Counted from the first letter of the stretch, positions 15,067-26,159 are shown. The stretch: 64,000 nucleotides of DNA from JASBRS01 sp964496495 (GCA_964496495.1 CAZBZU010000016.1:1-64000); one strand, 5' to 3'. Program-made: numbers and translations. The notes: generated by a model from the sequence alone, not told the origin.

Positions 15067-16066
15067 GACCATCCGGCTGGCGCACGGCAGCGGTGGCCGT
15101 CTGACCGCCGAGCTGGTGCGCGACCTCTTCGTCGAGGCCTTCGCCTCGGAGCCGCTGGCGGCCCTCACCGACGCCGCCGTGCTGGAGAACCCGGGCGGCA
15201 GGCTGGCGCTCACCACCGACGCCCACTCGGTGACCCCCTGGCGCTTCCCTGGCGGCGATATCGGACGGCTGGCGGTAGCGGGCACCGTCAACGACCTGGC
15301 CGTGATGGGTGCGCGGCCCCACTACCTGTCCGCCGCCTTCCTGTTGGAGGAGGGCTTCCGGCTGGATGACCTGGCCGAGGTAGCCGCCTCGATGAAGCGC
15401 GCCGCCGACGAGGCGGACGTCACCATCGTGGCCGGCGACACCAAGGTGGTGGAGCGGGGCAAGGGCGACGGCATCTACATCGCCACCGCCGGCGTCGGCA
15501 CCGTCCCCGACGGCCGCGACATCGGGCCGCACCGCTTGGAGCCTGGAGGCGTGCTGCTGGTGAACGGCACGCTCGGCGACCACGGCATCGCTGTGATGGC
15601 CGCCCGGGACGGCCTCGACCCCTCTGGTAGCCTCCGCAGCGACGTGGCGCCGCTGACGTCGCTGGTCGAGGCGCTTCTCGCGGCCGCGCCCGGCACCCGC
15701 TTCCTGCGCGACCTGACGCGTGGTGGGCTGGCCGCGGTGGCGAACGAGATGGTGGCGGGGCGCCCCTTCGGCGTGCGGTTGTTCGACGATCGCCTCCCGC
15801 TGGATCCGGGCGTGGTGGAGCTCAGCGAGATGCTGGGCATCGACCCGCTCCTGGCAGCCAACGAGGGCAAGCTACTCGCGGCGGTGCCGCCCGGCGAGGC
15901 CGATGCCGCCCTCGCGGCGCTTCGCGGCCATCCGTTGGGCCGGGCTGCCGCCGTCGTGGGCGACCTGCTGGTGGAGCCGCAGGGGCTGGCGCTCGTCGAG
16001 ACCGCCTACGGCAGCCGGCGGGTGCTGGAGATGCCGATCGAGGAGCAGCTCCCCAGGATCTGTTGA
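15053..16066 (+). CDS. hypE: Carbamoyl-dehydratase HypE
   Basis: PurM/AIR-synthase-fold enzyme of 337 residues that turns the carbamoyl group on its C-terminal cysteine into thiocyanate. The last residues PRIC are exactly the conserved modified tail. The N-terminal LAHGSGGRLTAELV and the DLTRGGLAAVANE stretch fit the family. It overlaps hypD by 14 bp and ends the maturation operon. All six Hyp functions are therefore present and look intact. Confidence 0.96.
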   Translation: MARYETIRLAHGSGGRLTAELVRDLFVEAFASEPLAALTDAAVLENPGGRLALTTDAHSVTPWRFPGGDIGRLAVAGTVNDLAVMGARPHYLSAAFLLEEGFRLDDLAEVAASMKRAADEADVTIVAGDTKVVERGKGDGIYIATAGVGTVPDGRDIGPHRLEPGGVLLVNGTLGDHGIAVMAARDGLDPSGSLRSDVAPLTSLVEALLAAAPGTRFLRDLTRGGLAAVANEMVAGRPFGVRLFDDRLPLDPGVVELSEMLGIDPLLAANEGKLLAAVPPGEADAALAALRGHPLGRAAAVVGDLLVEPQGLALVETAYGSRRVLEMPIEEQLPRIC

Positions 16067-16285
16067 GCCTGGCCCGCCGGTCGCCGCCAAGTCGGGCGGC
16101 AGGCCCCTGCCGAACGGCAAGGAGAGGCTGCTAGAGTGGACCTGACGGGTCGCGGCGCGATGGGGGCGGAGAGCTCGGCCCGCGTGCGGGCTCGACCGAG
16201 GTCGGAAGCCCGCGGCGCCGAGGTGACGGCCCCCGCTGGCCGGAGGCGTGCGGCCAGCAGGCTGTCGACCGAGTGGAGGTTGGCC

Positions 16286-17125
16286 ATGCGTATCCTGCAC
16301 CCCACCGATTTCTCGAGCACGGCCGAGAAGGCGCTCGCGTTGGCGCGCGACCTTCGCGGTCGCCTCGAGGGCGAGCTGCATCTGGTGCACGTCCAGCAAC
16401 GGTTCGAGAGCACGGCTGCGCACCCCTACTTGCAGTCGCAGTACGACAGCCTCAGCCCCGAGCTCACCCGGCGGCTGGAGGAAGCGCGCAAGGAGGAGGT
16501 CGACCGCCTGCGCAACATGCTCGATCATCTCGCAGCGCCGGACGCCACCGCCGAGCTGCGCTGGGGAGAGCCGCTCCACGAGCTGCTCGAGGCCGCGGCG
16601 TCGGCGGACCTGGTGGTGATGGGGGCGCATGGCGCCAACCGCCTGGACAACTTCTTCCTCGGCGGCATCGCGGGGCGGCTGGTGCGGCGCTCGCCGGCAC
16701 CGGTCGTCACCGTGCGCGACGAGGCTGGCACGCTGGAGGCGAACCGCATCCTGGTGGCAACCGACTTCGGCGAAGCCTCACGCCAGGCATGGGAGTTCTG
16801 CCGCAAGCTCGGCAAGGCGGGCATCAAGCTGGTGGTGGCGCACGTCCTCGACGACGCCCAGGTGAAGGACAACCCGGATTACGTGAACACCGTTACCGAC
16901 GCTCTCAACCGCCTGGCGGGCGATGTCGCGGAGCGCCACGTGGTGCGCGAGGGCGACCCGACCAGCACCCTGCCGGAGATCGCCGGCGAGGTCGGTGCCG
17001 ACCTCATCGCCATCGGCGTGCGGCGGCACTCTGCCGCCCTGGGGTTGCTGCTGGGAAGCCGCGCTGACATGCTCCTGCGCTCGAGCCCGGTTCCCATCCT
17101 GAGCGTCCCTCAACCGCTGGCGTAG
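16286..17125 (+). CDS. Tandem-domain universal stress protein
   Basis: Two UspA domains in one chain of 279 residues. The first begins MRILHPTDFSS and has MGAHGANRLDNFFLGGIAG; the second begins NRILVATDFGEASRQ and has the weaker pattern IGVRRHSAALGLLLGSRAD. The ATG at 16286 is preceded by GGAGGT at six bases; the open frame upstream is not credible. It is 219 bp downstream of hypE on the same strand and could be read through or have its own promoter. It belongs to a set of six USP genes in this window. Confidence 0.92.
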   Translation: MRILHPTDFSSTAEKALALARDLRGRLEGELHLVHVQQRFESTAAHPYLQSQYDSLSPELTRRLEEARKEEVDRLRNMLDHLAAPDATAELRWGEPLHELLEAAASADLVVMGAHGANRLDNFFLGGIAGRLVRRSPAPVVTVRDEAGTLEANRILVATDFGEASRQAWEFCRKLGKAGIKLVVAHVLDDAQVKDNPDYVNTVTDALNRLAGDVAERHVVREGDPTSTLPEIAGEVGADLIAIGVRRHSAALGLLLGSRADMLLRSSPVPILSVPQPLA

Positions 17126-17182
17126 GCCGCCTGCCCGGGCCGCGTTGCGTCCCGTGCCCCGGCCGCAGGCTCGGCAGCCCTC

Positions 17183-17495
17183 TCAGGAGGGCCGCCTGCC
17201 CCGGCGCGGCGCGTCCAGAGTCCGCCGACCGTTCCGCGAAAGCAACGCCGCGCCGGCCAGGATCGCCAGCACGGCCACCACCACCGGGCCCGTGCGGCTG
17301 CTCACCACCGTCACGAGGCTCAGCGCGGTCAGACCCAGCGCCGGCAGCACTGCCCTGCGCTGCCGCCTCTCGGGCGGCTGGATCGCGAGCCCGGCGAGCC
17401 ACGCCGCCGAGCCACTCGAGGCGCTCGAGAAGCACCACCACGCCGACGGCGATGAGCAAGCCAGCGATCCAGGTGCGGGACGACTGCGTCTCCAT
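17183..17495 (-). pseudogene. Small membrane protein, apparently frameshifted
   Basis: A well-placed start at 17495 (GGGAGGAG eight bases upstream) opens METQSSRTWIAGLLIAVG with a transmembrane helix (about residues 8-24). After about 33 codons the same frame becomes Arg/Ala-rich non-membrane sequence. The neighbouring frame then takes over with two clean hydrophobic helices (AVLPALGLTALSLV and VVVAVLAILAGAALL) and ends at 17183. The composite is about 104 residues with three helices, and its length, 313 bases, is one more than a multiple of three. So a single-base change near 17400 probably broke or mis-assembled the gene. Family not recognised. Confidence 0.5.
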
Positions 17496-17639
17496 GGTCC
17501 GCGCTCCTCCCGAGGGGCCGTGCCACGCAGGCCACGGCGAGCCTCGGGAGCGAGGCTAGCGAGCCGGGCCGACACGCGCGTCCGCAGGTGTCTTGCAGCG
17601 GCCGGCGGGGATCGCCGGACAGCCGCGCGCGCCCGCCGT

Positions 17640-17927
17640 CTAGGCTTCGGGGATGCCGAACCTGGGTGGATCTTCGAAGTGGACGGTGCGGTCCTCGAGG
17701 CGCACGTAGCGGAGCCGCACCAGCTCGTCGACGGCGGCCTCCACCTTCGCGACGCCGTCGCGGCAGTGTCTCGCGAGCTCCTCGAGGCGACAACCGTTGC
17801 CCAGCAACGTCACCGCCAGGAACACCCCTTTGGCGGCCAGGCTGAGCCGCTCGTCGTCGATCACGATGTCGCTCGATCGCATGCGCGGCCGGGACGCGGT
17901 CGCGCTCTCCGGGGTGGTGCTCGCCAT
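17640..17927 (-). CDS. Small winged-helix (helix-turn-helix) protein
   Basis: Protein of about 95 residues with a probable winged-helix DNA-binding fold: LSLAAKGVFLAVTLLGNGC, then CRLEELARHCRDG as the turn region and VDELVRLRYVRLEDR as recognition helix and wing. It resembles the helix-turn-helix modules seen in phage and plasmid replication or accessory regulators. The start ATG 17927 gives a short polar N-terminus; the RBS is weak. No partner gene is obvious: phosphoglucomutase lies upstream on the same strand and the broken membrane gene downstream. Confidence 0.65.
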   Translation of the reverse strand: MASTTPESATASRPRMRSSDIVIDDERLSLAAKGVFLAVTLLGNGCRLEELARHCRDGVAKVEAAVDELVRLRYVRLEDRTVHFEDPPRFGIPEA

Positions 17928-18048
17928 GACGTCCAACCTACGCTGTCGGCTCCCTCGCGACAATGAACAAATCGTCACTAGCGCGTGACGCGCGTCGCTC
18001 CCGGGTAGCGCGGGAGCCGGCTGGGCGCCGGCGGCCGCTCGCGCCCGG

Positions 18049-19695
18049 CTACACGCCCTCGGCCTCGAAGACGGCCTGCACCAGCGCCCTCGCCTCCTCC
18101 TGGATGCGCGCCAGGTGCTCCTCGCCACGGAAGCTCTCGGCGTAGATCTTGTACACGTCCTCGGTGCCCGACGGACGGGCGGCGAACCAGCCCCCTGCGG
18201 TCACGACCTTCAGCCCGCCGATGGCATCGCCGGTGGCCGGGGCGTTGGTGATACGCGCCTCGATGGGATCGCCGGCGAGCTCGCGGGCGACGACGGCCTC
18301 GGGCGTCATCCCGGCCAGCACCCGCTTCTGCGCCGCGTTGGCGGCGACGTCGCTGCGGGCGTAGCGCGGCTCGCCGAAGCGCAACGTCAGCTCCCGGTAC
18401 AGCTCGGCGGGATCCTTCCCGGTCACGGCGGTGATCTCGGCCGCCAGCAGCCCGAGCAGCAGCCCATCCTTGTCGGTGGTCCAGGCCGTGCCGTCGCGCC
18501 TCAGGAAGGAGGCTCCCGCGCTCTCCTCGCCGCCGAAGCCTAAGCGCCCGGCCAGGAGCCCGTCCACGAAGTACTTGAAGCCTACCGGCACCTCCGCCAG
18601 GGGCCGGCCCAGATCCGCGGCCACACGATCGATCATCGAGCTCGACACCAGCGTCTTCCCCACGGCTGCGGACGCCGGCCACTCGGGCCGGTGGCGGAAG
18701 AGGTAGTCGACCGCCACGCTCAGGTAGTGGTTGGGGTTCATCAGACCTGCCGACGGGGTCACGATGCCGTGGCGGTCGGCATCCGGATCGTTGCCGAAGG
18801 CGATGTCGAAATCGCCCCGCAGTCCGATCAGACCGGCCATGGCGTACGGCGACGAGCAGTCCATGCGGATCTTGCCGTCGTGATCGACCCGCATGAAGGC
18901 GAAGGTCGGGTCCACCACGGTGTTGACCACGTCCAGATCGAGGCCCCAGCGCTCCGCCAGCGGATACCAGTACGCCAGCGAAGAGCCGCCCAGCGGGTCG
19001 ACGCCGATCCGGACCCCGCTCTCGCGCACCGCGTCGAGGTCGAGCGCGGTCCCCAGGTCCTCGACGTAGGGGCCGATGAGGTCGCGGGTCTGCACTCGCG
19101 GAGCGGCGCGGCCGAACGGCACGCGCTTCACCCCCGCAAGCCCCGCCTCCAGCAGGGCGTTGGCGCGCTGCTGGATCCAGCCCGTGTCAGCGGTCCCGGC
19201 GGGACCCCCGTGGGGCGGGTTGTACTTGAAGCCGCCGTCGCCCGGCGGGTTGTGCGAGGGCGTGATGACCACGCCGTCGGCACGCATCTCCCCGTTCTCG
19301 GCGTTGCGCGTGAGGATGGCGTGCGACACCACCGGCGTGGGCACGGGTTGGAAGTCGAGCCCCGCCACCACGTGCACGTCGTTGGCGACGAACACCTCCA
19401 TCGCGCTGCGGAGCGCCGGCTCGGAGAGCGCGTGCGTGTCGGCGCCGAGCACCAGCGGGCCGCTCACCCCCTGGCGCTGCCGGTAGTCGCACACCGCCTG
19501 GGCCACGGCCAGGATGTGATCCTCGTTGAAGCTCGCGTCGAAGCTCGTGCCGCGGTGACCGGAGGTGCCGAAGACCACCCGGTCCTCCGCCTTGCCGGGG
19601 TCAGGGTGCACGGTGTAGTAGCTGGCAACGAGCTTCGGCACGTCGACGAGCAGGTCCCGGGGGGCCGGCTCGCCGGCGAGGGGGTGCGGGCTCAT
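18049..19695 (-). CDS. pgm: Phosphoglucomutase, alpha-D-glucose-phosphate specific
   Basis: Interconverts glucose 1- and 6-phosphate, linking glycogen or trehalose and nucleotide-sugar metabolism to glycolysis. 548 residues, the normal length for this subgroup. The phosphoserine loop is TPSHNPPGDGG, the metal loop DPDADRHG, the sugar loop GGEESAGASF, and the phosphate-binding end RPSGTEDVYK. ATG 19695 has GGAGGT upstream. It is monocistronic by layout and divergent from the membrane pyrophosphatase. Confidence 0.96.
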   Translation of the reverse strand: MSPHPLAGEPAPRDLLVDVPKLVASYYTVHPDPGKAEDRVVFGTSGHRGTSFDASFNEDHILAVAQAVCDYRQRQGVSGPLVLGADTHALSEPALRSAMEVFVANDVHVVAGLDFQPVPTPVVSHAILTRNAENGEMRADGVVITPSHNPPGDGGFKYNPPHGGPAGTADTGWIQQRANALLEAGLAGVKRVPFGRAAPRVQTRDLIGPYVEDLGTALDLDAVRESGVRIGVDPLGGSSLAYWYPLAERWGLDLDVVNTVVDPTFAFMRVDHDGKIRMDCSSPYAMAGLIGLRGDFDIAFGNDPDADRHGIVTPSAGLMNPNHYLSVAVDYLFRHRPEWPASAAVGKTLVSSSMIDRVAADLGRPLAEVPVGFKYFVDGLLAGRLGFGGEESAGASFLRRDGTAWTTDKDGLLLGLLAAEITAVTGKDPAELYRELTLRFGEPRYARSDVAANAAQKRVLAGMTPEAVVARELAGDPIEARITNAPATGDAIGGLKVVTAGGWFAARPSGTEDVYKIYAESFRGEEHLARIQEEARALVQAVFEAEGV

Positions 19696-19890
19696 GAGGA
19701 CCTCCTTCGGGCGCCACGCCCACCTTACACCGGCCTCCAACCGCACGCGGGTCGACCCCGGAAGGGCTGGAACGACCTTGCGGGTCGCGTGGTACACTCC
19801 GCCTTGCGTTTCGCATCGTAAGGTTCGTTCCCGCCTCCCGGCAGGGACGCGAGGGCCGCGATGGACGCAGCTGTTGACACTGGAGGCGAG

Positions 19891-21996
<2,106 letters not shown>

Positions 21997-22037
21997 GCCA
22001 CAGGGCGTCACGCCGTGACGGCCGCACCAACGCGAAC

Positions 22038-22061
22038 GAGCGCCGACCGATGTCGGCGCTC
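22038..22061. terminator. Hairpin after hppA
   Basis: Perfect 10-bp stem GAGCGCCGAC / GTCGGCGCTC with loop CGAT, 41 bp after the pyrophosphatase stop. It is followed by a weakly T-rich stretch (CAACTTCT) rather than a true T-run. Likely transcription terminator. Confidence 0.65.
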
Positions 22062-22190
22062 CAACTTCTGAGTATAGCGCAGAGCGGCCCGGCGTTCCAG
22101 GACCCACGACCCTACCTCCTGACCGCCCGCGGGACTATCATCAGAATCGGAAGGAGGTCTGAACCATTCTGGACAAAGACCACTTCTCGA

Positions 22191-22295
22191 AGAGCAACCC
22201 TCGTCCCATTGGAGGCTCGACCGAGTAGCTCCTTGAAGGGTCCCACCTTCCTAGGAGCACCGACGGAGCAGGATCAGGCGATCGAGGGTTGCTCT
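22191..22295. repeat. 13-bp perfect inverted repeat enclosing a hairpin; possible structured RNA
   Basis: AGAGCAACCCTCG at 22191-22203 and its exact reverse complement at 22283-22295 enclose 79 bp. Inside lies a second stem, GCTCCT-t-GAAGG pairing with CCTTC-ct-AGGAGC (22228-22258). The layout, a long closing stem with an internal hairpin in a gene-free region, fits a structured RNA or a small non-autonomous element. No target-site duplication is visible and I recognise no known RNA family. Confidence 0.45.
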
Positions 22296-22411
22296 CATGT
22301 GAGCCCCGTACGGCAGCATCCAGGCTCCGATCGATCCGCACAGGCCGCGTCCCCGCCCTTCAGGGCGAGGGCGTTCGTCGTTCTGGGGGCACGCCCGCGG
22401 GCGCGGCACGG

Positions 22412-22562
22412 GCGGTGTCCAGCCGGTGTCCAGNNNNNNNNNNNNNNNNNNNNNNNNNNNNNNNNNNNNNNNNNNNNNNNNNNNNNNNNNNNNNNNNNNN
22501 NNNNNNNNNNNNNNNNNNNNNNNNNNNNNNNNNCGGTGTCCAGCCGGTGTCCAGGCGGTGTC
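22412..22562. repeat. Tandem array of an 11-bp unit, interrupted by the assembly gap
   Basis: The unit CCGGTGTCCAG is seen about twice on the left (22412-22433) and twice on the right (22534-22554) of the N run, with a degenerate copy after it. The gap lies exactly within the array, so the assembler probably could not resolve a longer one; the true copy number is unknown. Eleven bases is about one helical turn, and since it is not a multiple of three the array is unlikely to be coding. Confidence 0.8.
22434..22533. other. Assembly gap (100 N)
   Basis: Exactly 100 undetermined bases, the conventional size for a scaffold gap of unknown length, flanked on both sides by the same 11-bp repeat. 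Confidence 0.99.
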
Positions 22563-22714
22563 GCTTCGGCTCCTGCCGGCCTGTCGGTGTCCCGGCGTAC
22601 GGCCTACGCCAGACCCACCCGCAGGCGCACGGCCCTAGACTTGCTCCGGGCGCCCTATCGTGGCGCGGGCCGCGGGCGACCGGACGCCGACCGTGGACCG
22701 GGAGGTGAGACGAG

Positions 22715-25150
22715 GTGGCAAGCCCGACCGAGCTTCGCCCCGAGGCACTGAGACGCGATCTCGATCCGGCCGCGCTCCCCTTCGCGACGACCGACGAGGC
22801 TGCGGCCGAGCCGCTGGTGCTCGGGCAGCAGCGCGCCGAGTCGGCACTCGAGGTCGGACTCGGCGTGCAGGGGGACGGCTTCAACGTCTACGCCTTGGGC
22901 CAGCCCGGCAGCGGCCGCCACTACGTGGTGGCGACGGCGTTGCAACGCCAGGCCGAGACCCGGGCGGTGCCTCCCGACCTGGTCTACGTCCACAACTTCG
23001 GCGACGCTGCGCGGCCGCGCGCGCTCGCCTTGCCGGCCGGCCGAGCGGTGGAGCTGCGTTCGGCCGTGGAGGCGCTGATCGAGGAGGTGCTCACGGCGCT
23101 GCCGGCGGCGTTCGAGAGCGAGGAGTACCAGGGGCGGCTCAAGTCCATCGAGGACGCCTTCAGGGAGAAGCCCGAGTCCGGCTTCAAGCGCATCCAGGAG
23201 GCGGCCAGCGCACGCGGGTTGGCGATGCTCGCCACGCCCGTCGGGATGATCTTCGCGCCCATGAAGGACGGCGAGGCGCTCGACTCGGAGGCCTTCGAGA
23301 AGCTGCCCGAGGCGGAGCAGACGCGCGTGCGAGCCGACATCGAGGAGCTTCAGCAGGAGTTGCAGAAGGTGCTGCGGGCGATGCCCGCCTGGGACCGCGA
23401 GCGGCGCAAGCAGGTCAAGGCGCTCGACCACGAGATCTCGGATGCGGCGGTCGGCCACCTGGTGGACGACGTGAAGGCCGCGTTCGCGGATCAGAGCGAC
23501 GTCGCCGAGCACCTCGAGGCCGTGCGCGCCGAGCTCATCGACAGCGCGCCGCACGTCCTCAAGCCTCGCCCTCGAAGCGACCACGGGAGTGACGGGAGCG
23601 GCAACGGTAGCGATCGCGAGGACTTCCAGCGGCGATTCCGGGTCAACGTGCTGGTCGACCACGCCGGCGCCGCCAGCGCTCCGGTCGTCACCGAGGACAA
23701 CCCGACCTACGCCAACCTGGTGGGCCGCGTGGAGCACGTGGCGAAGATGGGTACGTTGGTCACGGACTTCAATCTCATCCGTGCCGGAGCACTCCACCGG
23801 GCGAACGGCGGCTTCCTGCTGCTCGACGCGCGCAAGCTCCTGGAGCAGCCGTACGCCTGGGACGCGCTCAAGCGAGCGCTCACGGCCAGGCAGCTGCGGC
23901 TCGAGTCGCTGGGGCAGAGCCTGGGGCTGGTGAGCACCGTGTCGCTCGAGCCCGAGCCGGCCCCCCTCGACGTCAAGGTGGTGCTGGTGGGCGACCGCCT
24001 CCTCTACTACCTGCTGTGCGCCTACGACCCCGAGTTCCTGGAGCTCTTCAAGGTCGCCGCCGACTTCGACGACGACCTCGTCCGCGACGCCGAGCACGAG
24101 TTGGCCTACGCCTCGCTGATCGCGGCGCTGGTCAAGCGGGCGGCGCTGCCGCCGTTCCACGCCGATGCCGTCGCCGTCGCCATCGAGCAGGCGGCGAGGC
24201 TCGCCGGGGACGCCGAGCGCCTCAGCGCGCGCACCGGCCCGCTGCTCGACCTCCTGCGGGAGGCCGCGTTCCACGCCGGCGAGGCCGTCCCGGTACGCGC
24301 CGAGCACGTGCGGCAAGCCATCGAGCAGCAACGCTACCGCGCGGGTCGCGTGCGCGAGCGGCTCCAAGACGCCGTGCTCCGCCGTACCCTCCACGTCGAA
24401 ACCGAGGGCGCGGCGGTGGGGCAGGTGAACGGGCTCTCGGTCGTGCAGCTCGGCCCCGCCGCCTTCGGTCACGCCAGCCGCATCACCGCCCGGGTGCGAC
24501 TCGGGCGCGGCGAGGTGATCGACATCGAACGCGAGGTGGAGCTCGGCGGCCCGTTGCACAGCAAGGGCGTGTTGATCCTCGCCGGCCTCCTCGGCGCACG
24601 CTATGCCGGCGACCGCCCCCTGGCGCTGGCCGCCACGCTGGTGTTCGAGCAATCGTACGGCGGCGTCGACGGCGACTCGGCCTCATCTGCCGAGCTCTAC
24701 GCCCTGCTCTCGGCGCTCTCCCAGGCACCGCTGCGCCAGGATCTGGCGGTGACGGGGTCGATCGACCAGCACGGCAACGTCCAGGCGATCGGCGGGGTCA
24801 ACGAGAAGATCGAGGGGTTCTTCGAGCTGTGCAGGCAGCGGGGTCTCAGCGGCAGCCAGGGCGTGCTCATCCCGGAAGCCAACGCGCGCCAGCTGATGCT
24901 CGGGCCGGAGGTGGTGGACGCGGTGGCCCGGGGCGAGTTCCACGTCTACGCGGTGGCCCACATCGATCAAGGGCTCGAGCTCCTCACCGGCGTGGAGGCG
25001 GGCGCCCGAGGCGAGGGCGGCGCCTTCCCGGAGGAGAGCGTCAACGGCCGGGTGGAGGCGCGCCTGCGCACCATGGCGGCGGCGCTCGCCGAGCTCGGCG
25101 GCGGCGAGAGGCCGCCGGGGCGGCGCCAAGGCGACCGAGGCAGCAGGTGA
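22715..25150 (+). CDS. ATP-dependent LonB/LonC-like protease
   Basis: 811-residue member of the Lon-type group with an atypical AAA module (AAA_32) and a C-terminal Lon protease domain. The nucleotide loop reads LGQPGSGRHYVV, with Arg in place of the usual Lys. An alpha-helical insertion spans about 120-330. The sensor/helicase-like part contains ANGGFLLLDARKLLEQP. The catalytic dyad is Ser655 (GDSASS) and Lys698 (VNEKIEG). The start is GTG 22715 behind GGGAGGTGAG. Its last bases overlap the following USP as GTGA, so a protease and a stress protein are co-translated. Probably cytoplasmic protein quality control. Confidence 0.92.
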   Translation: MASPTELRPEALRRDLDPAALPFATTDEAAAEPLVLGQQRAESALEVGLGVQGDGFNVYALGQPGSGRHYVVATALQRQAETRAVPPDLVYVHNFGDAARPRALALPAGRAVELRSAVEALIEEVLTALPAAFESEEYQGRLKSIEDAFREKPESGFKRIQEAASARGLAMLATPVGMIFAPMKDGEALDSEAFEKLPEAEQTRVRADIEELQQELQKVLRAMPAWDRERRKQVKALDHEISDAAVGHLVDDVKAAFADQSDVAEHLEAVRAELIDSAPHVLKPRPRSDHGSDGSGNGSDREDFQRRFRVNVLVDHAGAASAPVVTEDNPTYANLVGRVEHVAKMGTLVTDFNLIRAGALHRANGGFLLLDARKLLEQPYAWDALKRALTARQLRLESLGQSLGLVSTVSLEPEPAPLDVKVVLVGDRLLYYLLCAYDPEFLELFKVAADFDDDLVRDAEHELAYASLIAALVKRAALPPFHADAVAVAIEQAARLAGDAERLSARTGPLLDLLREAAFHAGEAVPVRAEHVRQAIEQQRYRAGRVRERLQDAVLRRTLHVETEGAAVGQVNGLSVVQLGPAAFGHASRITARVRLGRGEVIDIEREVELGGPLHSKGVLILAGLLGARYAGDRPLALAATLVFEQSYGGVDGDSASSAELYALLSALSQAPLRQDLAVTGSIDQHGNVQAIGGVNEKIEGFFELCRQRGLSGSQGVLIPEANARQLMLGPEVVDAVARGEFHVYAVAHIDQGLELLTGVEAGARGEGGAFPEESVNGRVEARLRTMAAALAELGGGERPPGRRQGDRGSR

Positions 25151-26049
25151 GCGCCCCGGCGCGCCCCTTCAGGCGAGTGGTGGTGGCCATCGACGCTTCC
25201 CCCCACAGCCTGGCGGCGTTGCAGGCCGCCGTCGACCTGGCGGCGTCGCAGCGCTTCGAGCTGCTGGCCGTCTTCGTCGAGGATCTGCGCCTGCTGCAGG
25301 CGACAGCCCTGCCGTTCGCGCGCGAGGTCGCCACCTTCTCCGGGGTGGCGCGACCGCTCGACGTGGCGCAGACGGAGCGGCGGCTGCGCGACCTGGCGCG
25401 GCGGGTAGAGGCGCTGGTGTCGCAGTCGGCGGACCGCGCCGAGGTGCCTTGGACCTTCCGCGTTCGCCGCGGCGATGTGGCCGCCGAGATCCTCGCCTGC
25501 GCGGAGGCGGGGGACGTGCTCAGCCTCGGCGCCGCCGGCTGGTCGCCGATGCGAGCCAGGGCACTCGGTGAGACCGCCGGGCGCCTCCTGCGGCAGGCTC
25601 ACGGTCCGATGCTGCTCGCGCGCCACGGCAACCGGCTGGCGGCGCCGCTGCTGGCACTGCTGGAGGGTGAGGACTGGCAGCAGGTCTTGGAGGCGGCCGT
25701 GGCTCTGTCCGGCGCGGCTCCAGGGGCGCTGCTGCTGGCGATACCGCCGGGGCCGGCGCAGGCCGCCCGCGAGGTCGAGGCGCAAGCACGCCTGGCCGAG
25801 CGCGCGCTGGGCCGCGCGGCCAGCCGCCTGCTCGCCGGGGCCGGGCCGGCCGCGATACGGGCGCTGATACGGCGAGAGCGTGCCGGGGCGCTGCTGCTGC
25901 CGTCCGCCGCCTCCGCCCTCGCCGGCGAGCAGGGCGAGCGCCTGCTGGCGACGCTCGACGTGCCGGTGATCGTGCTTCACGGCCGCCAACCCGCCAGCGA
26001 GGCGGGTGAGCGACCCGGGCGGCGCCACGAGCAAAGCCCCCTGGGCTGA
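25147..26049 (+). CDS. Tandem USP-like protein with degenerate second domain
   Basis: 300 residues. The first half is a recognisable UspA fold (RRVVVAIDASPHSLAALQAA at the start) but its ATP-binding region (LSLGAAGWSPMRARALGET) lacks the usual G-2x-G-9x-G pattern. The second half (from about 160) keeps only the strand and helix pattern, with AGALLLPSAASALAG and VPVIVLHG. It probably does not bind ATP in the normal way. GTG 25147 overlaps the protease stop, so expression is coupled to the LonB-like gene; it may act as a regulator or adaptor for it. This is inference. Confidence 0.78.
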   Translation: MSAPARPFRRVVVAIDASPHSLAALQAAVDLAASQRFELLAVFVEDLRLLQATALPFAREVATFSGVARPLDVAQTERRLRDLARRVEALVSQSADRAEVPWTFRVRRGDVAAEILACAEAGDVLSLGAAGWSPMRARALGETAGRLLRQAHGPMLLARHGNRLAAPLLALLEGEDWQQVLEAAVALSGAAPGALLLAIPPGPAQAAREVEAQARLAERALGRAASRLLAGAGPAAIRALIRRERAGALLLPSAASALAGEQGERLLATLDVPVIVLHGRQPASEAGERPGRRHEQSPLG

Positions 26050-26159
26050 CGCCGGCCTCGTGGACAGCGCCCTGGGGGCTTGATGCGGGAAGCCGGGACC
26101 TCATGGCCAGAGCCTCCCCATCCACCGTTATTGTACCACGATTCGGACAACGGCCCCGG

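Larger units (their letters stand above)
22062..22714. other. Gene-free interval of 653 bp with repeats and an assembly gap
   Basis: Between the hppA hairpin and lonB there is no credible gene; a 66-codon minus-strand frame at 22141-22341 has no RBS and low-complexity content. The interval holds a 13-bp inverted repeat around a hairpin (22191-22295), an 11-bp tandem array (22412-22562) and 100 N. The last 30 bases carry the strong RBS of the lonB-like gene. Base composition at 22090-22300 is noticeably less GC-rich than the flanking genes. Confidence 0.6.

Noticed and set aside
22141..22341. 66-codon minus-strand ORF in the hppA-lonB interval
   Set aside because: No RBS, no motif, and it crosses the inverted repeat.
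22412..22562. CRISPR array
   Set aside because: Units are 11 bp and directly adjacent with no spacers, and there are no cas genes.
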